In this document: positions 53,954-63,836 of the stretch, one piece after another
Layout of the letters: the number at the start of each line of letters is the position of its first letter
How positions within the stretch are numbered: position 1 is the first letter of the stretch
Assembly: GCF_000152725.1 (NCBI RefSeq)
Contig: NZ_AAMO01000009.1
Coordinates: 62,001 to 126,000 of the forward strand
Reading direction: 5' to 3'
DNA from: Pseudooceanicola batsensis HTCC2597
GTDB taxonomy: Bacteria > Pseudomonadota > Alphaproteobacteria > Rhodobacterales > Rhodobacteraceae
DNA: 64,000 nt
Translations under genes and position numbers: made by a program
Notes under the pieces: model-generated
What the model saw: the letters and a program-made list of their open reading frames with translations, nothing else
The model's database searches: none
What the model was told of the DNA's origin: nothing

Positions 53954-54871
53954 ATGACGGTAGGGATCGCAGCTTATGGGCTGGAAGCTGGGAGGGCGGT
54001 GCTCGAAGGAGTGTTGGCGACTGAAGTACTTGGTCGCGGTTCTATTGGTGGTTTCGTGGTCTTTTCTGTTCTCGACGAACACGGTCAGCATCAGCAAGTG
54101 AGCCTTCAGTGTGGTGGTATTACGGCCCTCGATGACTTCGATCTGCGGCCGGGGGTGCGTTGCGCGGCAGCGATCTCCAGCGGTCCGAACAGGCCGGAAC
54201 CGCTTTCGCAGTTTCTCGCAGGGCGGGATGGTCTTGGTCTCGTGACGGGCCACCGCTTGCCCCAACGTATTGGTTCATCGGGGCTGCCGCTGAATTCTTC
54301 GGCGCTTGAACGAATGGCGCAAGGCCATGCACCCCACGAGGCGGTGCAGTCGGAGACCAAAGAGAACCCGGAAGCAGACTTCGGACTCATTGCCGTCGCT
54401 GCAGATGGAAAGATCGGTTTCGGAAATTCCGCACGGGTTCAACGCCGGGTCGATCTGCTTGAAGTTTCCCGCCTCGAAAAGGAGGCCGGTTTCGCGATGC
54501 TCGGAAACTCGATCTACTTCAACAACGCTTGTCGGGATCACGTCGCGATTGGAGATCTGATCTGGTCGCGCCTGACGGGATCTTCTTCCAAAAACTTCAT
54601 CGCCAAGTTGGGAAGGCCAGCACCCGTCTCTGTGTCGGAAGAGGACTGGATCGAGATCGACGATGATGGCGGGGTCTTGGGAATTGGGCGAGCAGATCCC
54701 TGGTGGCCTGCTGCAGAGGGTATCACCTCGGTCGTCTACTCCGGTATGCCGGTCTGGCGGAACAGCTCGCTTGCAGGAACTTGCCTGACGGAAGTGTTCG
54801 CCACGCTCGGCAATGGTTTAGCTACGCCACACGCCTCACATCAATACCACTTCGCAGTAAGGAGGTCGTGA
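53954..54871 (+). CDS. Unrecognised 305-residue protein, operon leader
   Basis: I do not assign a function. The protein begins MTVGIAAYGLEAGRAVLEGV and has no signal peptide or membrane helix. It includes GRGSIGGFVVFSVLDEHG, PEADFGLIAVAADGKIGFGNSA and FAMLGNSIYFNNACRDHVAIGDLI. The exposed Thr after Met removal, with glycine-rich strands following, would fit an N-terminal-nucleophile hydrolase, but this is speculative. The ATG at 53954 is preferred to one at 53828 because the upstream residues look random. It ends 2 nt before the tetR gene, so it is cotranscribed with the ThDP enzyme and the dipeptide importer. Confidence 0.7.
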   Translation: MTVGIAAYGLEAGRAVLEGVLATEVLGRGSIGGFVVFSVLDEHGQHQQVSLQCGGITALDDFDLRPGVRCAAAISSGPNRPEPLSQFLAGRDGLGLVTGHRLPQRIGSSGLPLNSSALERMAQGHAPHEAVQSETKENPEADFGLIAVAADGKIGFGNSARVQRRVDLLEVSRLEKEAGFAMLGNSIYFNNACRDHVAIGDLIWSRLTGSSSKNFIAKLGRPAPVSVSEEDWIEIDDDGGVLGIGRADPWWPAAEGITSVVYSGMPVWRNSSLAGTCLTEVFATLGNGLATPHASHQYHFAVRRS

Positions 54872-54873
54872 GG

Positions 54874-55530
54874 ATGTCGCGCCGCGAAAAGACTGAACAG
54901 GCAATTCTTGAGGCGCTCGAAGCCCAGCTGATCGAAGGCGGAATGCAGAGTGTTGGGGTGAATGCAATTGCAAAGCGCGCGGGCGTAAGCAAGGAGCTGA
55001 TTTACCGGTACTTCGATGGTCTGCCAGGGTTGATGTCTGCCTGGATGCAAGGTCGGGACTATTGGAGCAGCAAGGCAGGTGTTCTTCGCGCCGACGATAC
55101 GAGCAACCTGACTCCCGCAGCATTGATACGCGGAATGTTGCGCGAGCAGGAAACAGTTCTCGCTCGCGACCAAGCGGTCGCGGCGGTCCGGCGTTGGGAG
55201 CTAATCGAACGCACGGAGGTAGGCGATCGGCTTAGGGCCCGCCGTGAACGGGAAGCGCGGACCTTTATCAATCGGCTCGATGGCTTGACTGATGCGGCAG
55301 ACGTTCCGGCCTTCGTAGGCGTACTCCTGGCGGGGATCTTGTACCTGTCACTTCGTGCCAAGACCGAGGATGTATTTCTCGGTGTCCCGCTGCGTACGGA
55401 GGAGGGGTGGGGCCGAATATGGAATGCGGTTGATCTAATGATCTCCGCGCTCCCCGAGGATTTGCGGGAAGAGTCGTTGAGAACGCTCGAAGAAGCCCGC
55501 GCGTCGAACAACTTGGAGAAAGACGAATGA
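54874..55530 (+). CDS. TetR-family transcriptional regulator
   Basis: The 218-residue protein has an N-terminal HTH (GVNAIAKRAGVSKELIYRYFDGLPGLMSAW, residues 29-58). The start follows AAGGAGG by 8 nt. It lies inside the operon, between the unknown gene (2 nt) and the ThDP enzyme (ATGA overlap), so it is probably a co-expressed feedback regulator of the cluster. Its ligand would be the imported compound or a metabolite. Confidence 0.88.
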   Translation: MSRREKTEQAILEALEAQLIEGGMQSVGVNAIAKRAGVSKELIYRYFDGLPGLMSAWMQGRDYWSSKAGVLRADDTSNLTPAALIRGMLREQETVLARDQAVAAVRRWELIERTEVGDRLRARREREARTFINRLDGLTDAADVPAFVGVLLAGILYLSLRAKTEDVFLGVPLRTEEGWGRIWNAVDLMISALPEDLREESLRTLEEARASNNLEKDE

Positions 55531-57188
55531 CCAGAGCAGCTGACCTCCTCGCGAGGTCATTGATTCAGCACGGTATCGATCGTGTTTTCTGCGTACCTGG
55601 TGAGAGCTACCTGAGCGTACTTGATGCCATGGTGGATGTGTCAGAGCTCCAGGTCGTGACCGCGAGACATGAAGGCGGAGCGGGTTTCATGGCGGTCGCA
55701 GACGCCAAGATTTCCGGCCGCACCGGGGTCGCGTTTGTGAGTCGCGGGCCGGGAGCTATGAACGCCGCAATCGCAGTTCATACTGCGCAGCAGGATGCAG
55801 TCCCCTTTGTTCTTTTCGTGGGACAGGTGGAGCGGTCGCACCTCGGAATGAACGCATTTCAGGAAGTGGACCATTCCCTCGTATTCGGCTCCATGTGCAA
55901 GTGGACGGCCGAAGTCCGTGATGCTGACCGGGTCGGTGACATCGTTGCGACGGCATTGCACAAAGCACGCTCGGGGACGCCAGGTCCGGTAGTAGTTTCC
56001 CTCCCGGAGGACATGCTCGACGATGCTGTGAGTAGCGTACAGGTGCCGGCCCGTGGGCGGACACGCGCCGCGGCGTCGAGCGATGACATAGCTCGTCTTT
56101 GTGAAATGATTGGTGCCTCGCACAAACCTCTAATCATTGCAGGTGGCCTTCTACAGACAGAAGAGGGCCGGGAAGCCGTAACTCATGTCGCGGAGAAGCT
56201 CGGGATACCCGTTGCGGCAGCTGTTCGACAGATCGACGTAATAAACAACGATCATCCGAACTACGCGGGCCACATGGGCTACGGAGTACCGACCGAACTG
56301 ATCAAAGCTCTATCGAAAAGCGACCTTGTTGTCGCAGTGGGCGCGAGACTGGGTGATGTAACCAGCCAAGGCTACACATTCCCTGCGGCCCCAGTTCCCT
56401 CCCAGCCCGTGATCCAGATATGGCCCGACGCAAACGAACTGGGTAGCTTCAGAGATCTTGCATTTGGCATTGCTGCGGACCCTGTCCAGGTTTTGAGACA
56501 GCTCGCGGAGAACGTTCCAGAGCGACCTGACGACCGCCATGTCGGCTGGACTCGCGAACTTCACGAAGGCGCGGTTCAACTGCGAAAGTGGGAAGGGCCA
56601 GACGAGGCGGAAGACGGCGTCGTGTTTGGTGCTGTCGTACGTGAGTTGGATGCACTCCTCGCCGATGACGCGATCATCGCGAGCGACGCGGGTAACTTCG
56701 GGGCGTGGGTTCAGAAAGTATTCCGATTTGGCGGGCAGCGACGGATGCTTGGTCCTTGCTCTGGCGCAATGGGTTTCGGCGTGCCTGGAGCCGTTGCTGC
56801 AAGCCTTCGCTTCCCTGATCGCCAAGTGGTTGGCTTTGCCGGCGATGGCGGGGTCCTGATGACGGGGAATGAGCTTGCGACTGCGCTCCAGTATGGCGCC
56901 TGTCCTGTCCTGGTCGTGTCCGACAACGGGTCCTACGGAACGATCAGGATGCACCAAGAAAAGAGCTTCCCAAACCGCCTTGCGATGACTGACCTGAAGA
57001 ACCCTGATTTCAGGGCGTGGGCCGAAAGCTTCGGAGCGCTCGCATTTCAAATTGAACGGGCGGGCGAGATACGACCGACGCTGGAAAAAGCGCTTTCGGC
57101 GAAGCGGCCCGCACTCGTCGCGGTGCGAACGAGCCTCGAGTACATCTCGCCGACAACAACCATTTCGCAGCTCAACAACAAGCGCTGA
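55527..57188 (+). CDS. Thiamine-diphosphate enzyme, acetolactate-synthase-like
   Basis: The 553-residue protein has the three domains of the ThDP-dependent family. The N-terminal Pyr domain carries the catalytic Glu in VTARHEGGAGFMA (about residue 50), and the middle domain starts near residue 185. The C-terminal PP domain has GDGGVLMTGNELATAL leading to DNGSYG, the Mg-ThDP motif. The FAD-binding loop of true acetolactate synthase cannot be confirmed. Members include IlvB, benzoylformate decarboxylase, oxalyl-CoA decarboxylase and others, so only the family is certain. It overlaps the tetR stop and precedes a peptide importer and a D-aminoacylase. It may act on a 2-oxo acid produced by a D-amino acid dehydrogenase. 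Confidence 0.85.
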   Translation: MTRAADLLARSLIQHGIDRVFCVPGESYLSVLDAMVDVSELQVVTARHEGGAGFMAVADAKISGRTGVAFVSRGPGAMNAAIAVHTAQQDAVPFVLFVGQVERSHLGMNAFQEVDHSLVFGSMCKWTAEVRDADRVGDIVATALHKARSGTPGPVVVSLPEDMLDDAVSSVQVPARGRTRAAASSDDIARLCEMIGASHKPLIIAGGLLQTEEGREAVTHVAEKLGIPVAAAVRQIDVINNDHPNYAGHMGYGVPTELIKALSKSDLVVAVGARLGDVTSQGYTFPAAPVPSQPVIQIWPDANELGSFRDLAFGIAADPVQVLRQLAENVPERPDDRHVGWTRELHEGAVQLRKWEGPDEAEDGVVFGAVVRELDALLADDAIIASDAGNFGAWVQKVFRFGGQRRMLGPCSGAMGFGVPGAVAASLRFPDRQVVGFAGDGGVLMTGNELATALQYGACPVLVVSDNGSYGTIRMHQEKSFPNRLAMTDLKNPDFRAWAESFGALAFQIERAGEIRPTLEKALSAKRPALVAVRTSLEYISPTTTISQLNNKR

Positions 57189-57230
57189 CAAGAACTTCAC
57201 TCAAGTCCAACAGAGCAACAGGAGAAGCTC

Positions 57231-58820
57231 ATGAATAAGCAGACTACAAGAATCGGGAAGAACCGACTGGTCGCTGCTGCAACGGGCGCAGCGATCGCTT
57301 TAGGTGCAACCTCGGCAAGTGCGGAAACGCTTAGAGTCGTGATGCAGTCCGGACTTCGCATTACCGACCCCATCATGACGACGGCGTTCATCACCCGAGA
57401 CCACGGGTACATGATCTACGATACACTCCTAGGGGTGGATTCCGACTTCAATGTCCGTCCGCAGATGGCCGACTGGGAAGTCTCGGAAGACGAAAAGACC
57501 TACACTTTCACTTTGCGTGACGGGCTTGCGTGGCATGACGGCGCTCCGGTGACCGCCGAAGACTGCGTAGCGTCCATTAAGCGTTGGGCGGATATCGACA
57601 GCACAGCAAAGCCTCTGATGACGATGGTCGACAACATCGAAGTCGTCGACGATAAGTCCTTCAAGGTGCAACTCAACACGCCGACTACGCTTCTTCTGGC
57701 GGGGCTCTCGAAAATGAGCTCGCGCGCTCCCTTCATGATGCCGAAGCGCATCGCGGAGACGCCCGCGAGCGAGTCGATTGACGAGTATGTCGGATCGGGT
57801 CCTTTCGTCTTCGTAGAAGAGGAGTTCCAGCCGGGCATCAAGGTGGCCTACGAGAAATTCGAAGAATACGTACCTCGTGACGAGCCGCCGAGCTGGACTG
57901 CCGGCGGCAAGGACGTGAAGGTCGATCGCGTCGAATGGCTGACGATGCCGGACCAGATGACAGCGATCAATGCACTTCAAAGTGGCGAGGTCGATTTCAT
58001 CCAACAAGTGCCGTTCGATCTCCTTCCGTTGGTTGAGAACGCGTCCGATATCGACGTCAACATCTTGGATCCGCTTGGTGCCTGGACCTACTTCCGCATG
58101 AACTGGCTCCATTCTCCGTTCGACAACAAGCTGGTACGTCAGGCAGCGATCGCAGCGGTCGACCAGGAAGATGTCATGCAAGCTTTGGTCGGAAATCCTG
58201 AATACTACCGTACCTGTGCCGCAATTATGGGCTGCGGAAATGTCAACGGCGACGAATACGGTAAGGAATGGGTTGTAGAAGGGCAGATCGAGAAGGCGAA
58301 GTCGCTTCTCGAAGAAGCCGGCTACGATGATACTCCAGTGGTCATAATGGCGCCGACCGATCTGGCAATGGTAGTCCCTCAGCCGATCGTCATCGGTGAC
58401 GCGCTTCGCAAGGCCGGCTTCAACGTCCAGATGAAGATGATGGACTGGCAGACACTGGCCGCCCAGCAAGGCAACCAAGATGCGCCTTCGGAGGGCGGGT
58501 GGAACATCTTCTCTACCTACAGCATCCTTGCAACAAGTGGCGACCCTTTCGGGAACACGCCTCTTTCGACGGATGGGCGCGAGTCCTGGGCCGGTTGGCC
58601 GGACGTACCTGAGATATCCGAGCTTCGGCTCGACTACGCCAAGGCTGCCTCAGTCGAAGAACAGAAAGAAATCGCCAAGAGGATCCAGAAAATCGCCATC
58701 GACGAGGGTGTCGTCGGGCCGCTCGGCCAATTCCGCATCCCTGCGGCCTGGAGCTCGGAGTGGAGTGGCTTCCTCGAAAGCCCGATCACTCTGTTCTGGA
58801 ACATCTCAAAAGAAGACTAA
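57231..58820 (+). CDS. Dipeptide/oligopeptide-type ABC substrate-binding protein
   Basis: The 529-residue protein has a signal peptide (RLVAAATGAAIALGATSASA, cleavage near residue 31) and a family 5 solute-binding fold (LRVVMQSGLRITDPIMTTAF, LRDGLAWHDGAPVTAEDC, IQQVPFDLLPLVE). The length is typical of DppA/OppA-like proteins. CAAIMGCGNVNG near residue 325 could form a disulfide. It opens the transporter section of the operon, 42 nt after the ThDP enzyme gene. Confidence 0.92.
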   Translation: MNKQTTRIGKNRLVAAATGAAIALGATSASAETLRVVMQSGLRITDPIMTTAFITRDHGYMIYDTLLGVDSDFNVRPQMADWEVSEDEKTYTFTLRDGLAWHDGAPVTAEDCVASIKRWADIDSTAKPLMTMVDNIEVVDDKSFKVQLNTPTTLLLAGLSKMSSRAPFMMPKRIAETPASESIDEYVGSGPFVFVEEEFQPGIKVAYEKFEEYVPRDEPPSWTAGGKDVKVDRVEWLTMPDQMTAINALQSGEVDFIQQVPFDLLPLVENASDIDVNILDPLGAWTYFRMNWLHSPFDNKLVRQAAIAAVDQEDVMQALVGNPEYYRTCAAIMGCGNVNGDEYGKEWVVEGQIEKAKSLLEEAGYDDTPVVIMAPTDLAMVVPQPIVIGDALRKAGFNVQMKMMDWQTLAAQQGNQDAPSEGGWNIFSTYSILATSGDPFGNTPLSTDGRESWAGWPDVPEISELRLDYAKAASVEEQKEIAKRIQKIAIDEGVVGPLGQFRIPAAWSSEWSGFLESPITLFWNISKED

Positions 58821-58829
58821 GGTCTGCCC

Positions 58830-59771
58830 ATGCTCCCCTATGTCCTCAAACGAGTGCTGTCCGCGGTACCGGTGATGATCATCGTCGCCGTGGTGATTTT
58901 TGCCCTCCTGCGCCTGACGCCGGGAGACCCTGCGGCCATTCTCGCGGGAAACGATGCTACTGGGGAGCAACTCGCGCAGATCCGCGAAAGCCTTGGGCTG
59001 GACGAGCCAATACTCGTCCAGCTCGCAACGTGGTGCAAAAACATCATATCGGGAGACCTTGGCGTCTCACTCCTATCCGGCGTTCCGGTCACTAAGATGA
59101 TTGCGGATCGCGTAGGACCAACTCTGGCCTTGGCAGTGGGTACCATTTCCGTGACGATCCTTGTGGCGATCCCGATGGGGATTGTCGCAGCCGGGAGGCT
59201 TGGAGGATACCTTGATCGGATCGTGATGGCACTCTCGGTTCTCGGCTTTTCTGTCCCGATTTTCGTGACAGGATATGTCCTCATCTATTTCTTCTCACTG
59301 AAACTTGGTTGGCTGCCAGTGCAAGGTTATCGCCCGCCGAGCGAAGGGTTGTTTCCCTTTCTCCAGAGGTTGGTCCTGCCGGTGCTTGCCCTGAGTGGCG
59401 TGTACATTGCTCTCGTCGCACGCATTACACGCAGCAGTATCATCGAGGTTCTTGGCGAAGACTACATTCGGACGGCCCGAGCCAAAGGGGCTACCGGGCG
59501 AAGGATCCTTTTGCGCCATGCTCTGCGAAATGCCGCTGTCCCGATTGTCACCATTATCGGTATCGGTATCGCGTCCTTGATAACGGGGGTGGTCGTCACC
59601 GAGTCCGTATTCAATCTGCCCGGCCTAGGCCGGCTGGTTGTCGAAGCGGTACTTGCCCGGGATTACCCGGTCATCCAGGGTCTCATCCTTTTGTTCTCGT
59701 TTACTTACATCCTGATCAATCTCGTGGTCGACATCCTCTACACGGTTTTCGATCCGCGCATCCGTTACTAA
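58830..59771 (+). CDS. Dipeptide-type ABC transporter permease (DppB-like)
   Basis: The 313-residue protein has six membrane segments and the DppB motif LGEDYIRTARAKGATGRRIL. An N-terminal LLRLTPGDPAAILAG and a C-terminal LVVDILYTVFDPRIRY are family marks. It follows the binding-protein stop by 9 nt. Confidence 0.92.
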   Translation: MLPYVLKRVLSAVPVMIIVAVVIFALLRLTPGDPAAILAGNDATGEQLAQIRESLGLDEPILVQLATWCKNIISGDLGVSLLSGVPVTKMIADRVGPTLALAVGTISVTILVAIPMGIVAAGRLGGYLDRIVMALSVLGFSVPIFVTGYVLIYFFSLKLGWLPVQGYRPPSEGLFPFLQRLVLPVLALSGVYIALVARITRSSIIEVLGEDYIRTARAKGATGRRILLRHALRNAAVPIVTIIGIGIASLITGVVVTESVFNLPGLGRLVVEAVLARDYPVIQGLILLFSFTYILINLVVDILYTVFDPRIRY

Positions 59772-59783
59772 GGGGACGCTGAA

Positions 59784-60692
59784 GTGAAGCAATACGCATC
59801 CGAGGGCCCCGCTGCTTCTACAAGCGGAGAGAAGATTTCTATGACTCGCCGAGGCCTGCTCCTGCGAAGGTTGCGGCTGGCATTCGGCGGCGGTCCGGCG
59901 CTGGTTTCATTAGTCATACTTACCTTGGTGCTCCTAATGGCGGTATTCGCACCACTGCTTGCGACGGCGGACCCGACAGCCATTGCGCCAGCCGATCGAC
60001 TGTCGGGTTTGACGATCGAGCACCCTCTTGGCACAGATGCCTATGGGCGCGACGTCTACTCGCGCGTACTGCACGGGGCCAGGGTGTCCCTGCTCGTGGG
60101 GGCCGGTGCAGCTCTCGTCAGTGTCGCGGTCGGGCTCGTGATCGGCGTCTTTGCTGGCTACTTCCGTGCACTGGACTCGGTGATAATGCGCACGATGGAC
60201 GGCATTATGGCTATTCCGTCGATTTTGCTGGCGATCGCGTTGATTTCGCTCACAGGTGCGTCGCTGCTGACAGTACTTGTCGCGATAACGATTCCCGAGA
60301 TTCCGCGCGTGGTTCGTCTCGTGCGAAGCGTTATCCTTAACGTGCGATCAGAGGCCTACGTCGAGGCTGCAATCACGCTGGGTAGCCCGGTCCGGCGTAT
60401 CCTTCTGCGCCATATGGTGCCGAACACCGTCGCACCCCTAATCGTTCAAGGCACCTTCGTCTTTGCTTCGGCCATCCTCACGGAAGCGACCCTGAGCTTT
60501 CTTGGGGCTGGGCTACCAACCGAAATCCCGTCCTGGGGCAACATCATGTCGGAAGGCAGATCCTATTTCCAGCTCTTTCCAGGGCTGGTGCTTTGGCCCG
60601 GTCTCGCACTCGCGCTCACGCTCCTCAGTGTCAACGTGTTGGGTGACGTGTTGCGTGACACGCTCGACCCCAAAATGGAGAAACGGACATGA
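59784..60692 (+). CDS. Dipeptide-type ABC transporter permease (DppC-like)
   Basis: The 302-residue protein has six membrane segments, the LGTDAYGRDVYSRVLHGARVSL motif and the coupling loop VEAAITLGSPVRRILLRHMVPN (about residues 192-213). The GTG start follows AAGGGGAC; an in-frame ATG at 59841 would shorten it by 19 residues. It overlaps the ATPase gene by 4 nt. Confidence 0.92.
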   Translation: MKQYASEGPAASTSGEKISMTRRGLLLRRLRLAFGGGPALVSLVILTLVLLMAVFAPLLATADPTAIAPADRLSGLTIEHPLGTDAYGRDVYSRVLHGARVSLLVGAGAALVSVAVGLVIGVFAGYFRALDSVIMRTMDGIMAIPSILLAIALISLTGASLLTVLVAITIPEIPRVVRLVRSVILNVRSEAYVEAAITLGSPVRRILLRHMVPNTVAPLIVQGTFVFASAILTEATLSFLGAGLPTEIPSWGNIMSEGRSYFQLFPGLVLWPGLALALTLLSVNVLGDVLRDTLDPKMEKRT

Positions 60693-62329
60693 TCGATGAT
60701 GCCGGAACTTATGGATCGCCTGTCATACGTGTCCGAGACCTGACCGTCGGATTGACGCATGGCGACCAGAAGAATGTCGTCGAAAACGTGAGCTTCGAAG
60801 TTGGGCCGGGAGAAACACTTTGTGTAGTCGGCGAGTCCGGCTCCGGAAAGTCCGTAACAGCGTTCTCAATCATGGGTCTCTTGCAGAAAAATGCGCTTGA
60901 GCCAACGAGCGGTGAGGTCTTTCTTGGTGACGAAAATCTTCTCCAGGCGAGGCCGGAGCGAATGCGACAGCTACGCTCAGCGCGCATGTCGATGGTCTTC
61001 CAAGAGCCGATGACTGCTTTGAACCCAGTGGAGAAGGTGGGCAAGCAGATCGAAGAAGTTCTCCTCCTGCATTCGAAGATGGGGGCCGCTGCGCGGCGCC
61101 AGCGCACGCTCGAAATGCTCGACACCGTTCACCTCCCGGACCCTCAACGCATCTACGACTCCTTCCCTCACCAGCTCTCAGGCGGCCAGCGACAGCGTGT
61201 CGTGATCTGCATTGCGCTCATTTTGGAGCCTGATCTACTGATCGCAGACGAGCCCACCACAGCGCTGGACGTCACGACGCAGCAGCAGATTCTAACCCTG
61301 ATCCGCGAGATGCAGGAACGTCAGAATACGGCGGTTCTTTTCATCACTCATGATATGGGCGTCGTTGCGGACATCGCCGACCGAGTGGTTGTCATGAGGG
61401 ATGGCAATGTCGTCGAGGTCGCGGACAAGGAGACGATACTACGATCGCCTTCCCACGATTACACGCGCATGCTGATCTCTTCCGTACCGAGCCTCGTTCC
61501 CGAGCCGAGACAGCCGTTGCATACAGAGACAGTACTCAGCGTCGCGGGCCTCAACAAGACGTTCCAAAAAAAGAGGTTCCTGCGCTCCGCTTCCGAAATT
61601 CAAGCTGTAGCTGATCTTAACCTGACACTTCGCCAAAAAGAGATTCTTGGGGTGGTAGGCCAATCGGGGTCTGGAAAATCCACTGTCGCCCGCTGCATCG
61701 TCGGCCTGGAAGAACCAACTTCGGGTGACATCACGATTTGCGGTGATCGACTCCAAGGCGCACGATCAGCCGAACGACGTCAGATGCGTCGGCACATCCA
61801 GATGGTGTTCCAGGACCCGTACCGGTCTCTGAATCCACGGGTGAAAGTTGGTCGTTCAATGGTAGAAGGCTCGACCAACTTCGGGACACCTCATGATGCC
61901 GCGATGGGGCGCGCTGAAGAATTGATGGAACTCGTCGGGCTTTCGACGGCCGCACTTGACCGGTATCCACATCAGTTTTCTGGGGGGCAGCGACAGCGCA
62001 TTTGTATCGCCCGCGCATTGATGCTTGAACCGGCGGTTCTCGTGGCTGACGAGGCCGTCTCGGCACTTGACGTATCCGTCCAGGAACAGGTCTTGGAGCT
62101 GCTCGACGAGATCCGAGAACGCACTGGCGTGGGAATCCTGTTTATCACGCACGATCTCAGAGTTGCGGCCAGAATCTGTGACTCGATCTTCGTAATGAAC
62201 CAGGGGCGGATCGTCGAACATGGTCCTGCAGAGCATGTCTTGGGCCGACCCGAGGAAGAGTATACTCAAAAGTTGTTCGAGGCGGCACCCGGGCGGCATT
62301 GGGATTTCCGCAACTTCTGTCCGGTTTGA
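60689..62329 (+). CDS. Dipeptide-type ABC transporter, fused dual ATPase (DppD-DppF)
   Basis: The 546-residue protein has two complete ATPase domains. The first has Walker [10 protein letters not shown], signature [14 protein letters not shown] and Walker [14 protein letters not shown]. The second has [24 protein letters not shown] and [12 protein letters not shown], where the usual Pro after Glu is replaced by Ala. An oligopeptide-type C-terminal segment closes each half. Fusion of the two ATPases into one chain is common in this importer class. It starts in an ATGA overlap with the permease gene. Confidence 0.92.
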   Translation: MIDDAGTYGSPVIRVRDLTVGLTHGDQKNVVENVSFEVGPGETLCVVGESGSGKSVTAFSIMGLLQKNALEPTSGEVFLGDENLLQARPERMRQLRSARMSMVFQEPMTALNPVEKVGKQIEEVLLLHSKMGAAARRQRTLEMLDTVHLPDPQRIYDSFPHQLSGGQRQRVVICIALILEPDLLIADEPTTALDVTTQQQILTLIREMQERQNTAVLFITHDMGVVADIADRVVVMRDGNVVEVADKETILRSPSHDYTRMLISSVPSLVPEPRQPLHTETVLSVAGLNKTFQKKRFLRSASEIQAVADLNLTLRQKEILGVVGQSGSGKSTVARCIVGLEEPTSGDITICGDRLQGARSAERRQMRRHIQMVFQDPYRSLNPRVKVGRSMVEGSTNFGTPHDAAMGRAEELMELVGLSTAALDRYPHQFSGGQRQRICIARALMLEPAVLVADEAVSALDVSVQEQVLELLDEIRERTGVGILFITHDLRVAARICDSIFVMNQGRIVEHGPAEHVLGRPEEEYTQKLFEAAPGRHWDFRNFCPV

Positions 62330-62338
62330 GGAGCAATC

Positions 62339-63829
62339 ATGACCGATCACTTCGACCTTTTGATCCGCAACGGTACTGTAATCGATGGTACCGGTGCTGC
62401 AGGCGTTGCGGCTGACGTGGCCGTCAGAGGCGATCGGATCGTCCGCATGGGTTCTCTTGGCTCCTGCACTGCGGACGAGGCTATCGATGCCGGTGGACTG
62501 ATAGTCGCTCCGGGTTTCATCGATGCACACACGCATGATGACCGGATGCTGTTGGCCGACGGCAACATGGTTCCGAAGGTGAGCCAAGGTGTAACGACTG
62601 TTGTCGCCGGAAATTGCGGGATATCCTTGGCGCCGATGCCTAAGCGAGTCTCCCGTCCGGTGGTGCCGCCGCTCGACCTGCTCGACGACACCGGTGAGTG
62701 GTACCGGTACAGAACTTTTGCTGAGTACGTCTCTGCGCTGCAGGAAACGCCCGCGGCTGTCAATTCAGCCATCTACGTGGGGCACACTACGCTTCGTGCG
62801 ATCGTCATGGATGAGCTTGATCGACCAGCCACCGCCCAGGAGATCGAGCGAATGCAGGAGCTGGTGGCCGAGGCAATGGAGGCGGGAGCAATAGGTGTCT
62901 CCACCGGGCTTGCCTATCCACCCGCAATAGCGGCAACCACCGCAGAAGTGATCGAGGTATGCCGGCCGATGGTGGCACACAATGGGATACACGCCACTCA
63001 TATGCGGGATGAGGGCGTCGCCACGATGGCTTCGCTTGACGAGACGTTCACGATCGGACGCACTCTTGGCGTTCAGACACTCATCTCTCACCACAAGCTT
63101 GCCGGCGCCGCGGCGCATGGGCAGTCAGTAAAAACGTTGGAGGTGATCGCAGACGAGATGGAGCGGCAGAAAGTAAGCCTCGATTGCTATCCGTATACGG
63201 CCTCGTCGACGATATTGACATTGGATCACGCTAAGAATTCCGGACGAACGCTCGTGACCTGGTCCCGCAAGCGGCCGGAGTTTGCCAGCCGGGATCTGTC
63301 TGAAATCATAGAGGAGTTGAACTGCTCCGTGGAGGAAGCGGTTGCTCAACTTCAACCGGCCGGTGCGGTCTATTTTCGGATGCATGATGAGGACGTAGAT
63401 CGTATCCTCGCATTCGAGCCGACGATGATTGGCTCAGATGGTTTGCCCCACGATGAATTTCCTCATCCAAGACTTTGGGGAACATTTCCGCGAGTACTTG
63501 GCCACTACAGTCGTGACAAGGGGCTGCTCAGCCTGGAGGCGGCGGTCCACAAGATGACAGGTTTGACTGCATCCGAGTTCGGATTCCACGATCGGGGAGT
63601 AATCCGAGAAGGTGCCTTTGCCGACATCACGCTCTTCGACCCCGATCTCGTGTGCGATCGGGCGACGTTCGAAGAACCAACCCTTCGAGCCGAGGGAATC
63701 CATTCAGTCCTCGTGAACGGGATTGCGGTGTGGCAAGATAATGCTTCGACCGGCCGGCGCCCTGGGCAGGTTCTTCGTCGATTTGCAGAAGAGAACCATT
63801 CGTCCCAAGGAACGCCCTGGGGGAAATAA
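62339..63829 (+). CDS. N-acyl-D-amino-acid deacylase family amidohydrolase
   Basis: The 496-residue enzyme matches D-aminoacylases. Metal-binding HTHDD appears after PGFIDA (about residues 57-65), GNCGIS holds the Cys ligand, LISHHKLAGAAAHGQS supplies His residues, and GSDGLPHDEFPHPRLWGTFPRVLG holds the catalytic Asp (about 363). The composite domain ends in the usual DITLFDPDLV segment. It hydrolyses N-acyl-D-amino acids or related ureido compounds to free D-amino acids. Operon position after a peptide-type importer and before a D-amino acid dehydrogenase-like gene fits that role well. Confidence 0.9.
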   Translation: MTDHFDLLIRNGTVIDGTGAAGVAADVAVRGDRIVRMGSLGSCTADEAIDAGGLIVAPGFIDAHTHDDRMLLADGNMVPKVSQGVTTVVAGNCGISLAPMPKRVSRPVVPPLDLLDDTGEWYRYRTFAEYVSALQETPAAVNSAIYVGHTTLRAIVMDELDRPATAQEIERMQELVAEAMEAGAIGVSTGLAYPPAIAATTAEVIEVCRPMVAHNGIHATHMRDEGVATMASLDETFTIGRTLGVQTLISHHKLAGAAAHGQSVKTLEVIADEMERQKVSLDCYPYTASSTILTLDHAKNSGRTLVTWSRKRPEFASRDLSEIIEELNCSVEEAVAQLQPAGAVYFRMHDEDVDRILAFEPTMIGSDGLPHDEFPHPRLWGTFPRVLGHYSRDKGLLSLEAAVHKMTGLTASEFGFHDRGVIREGAFADITLFDPDLVCDRATFEEPTLRAEGIHSVLVNGIAVWQDNASTGRRPGQVLRRFAEENHSSQGTPWGK

Positions 63830-63836
63830 GCCGCTC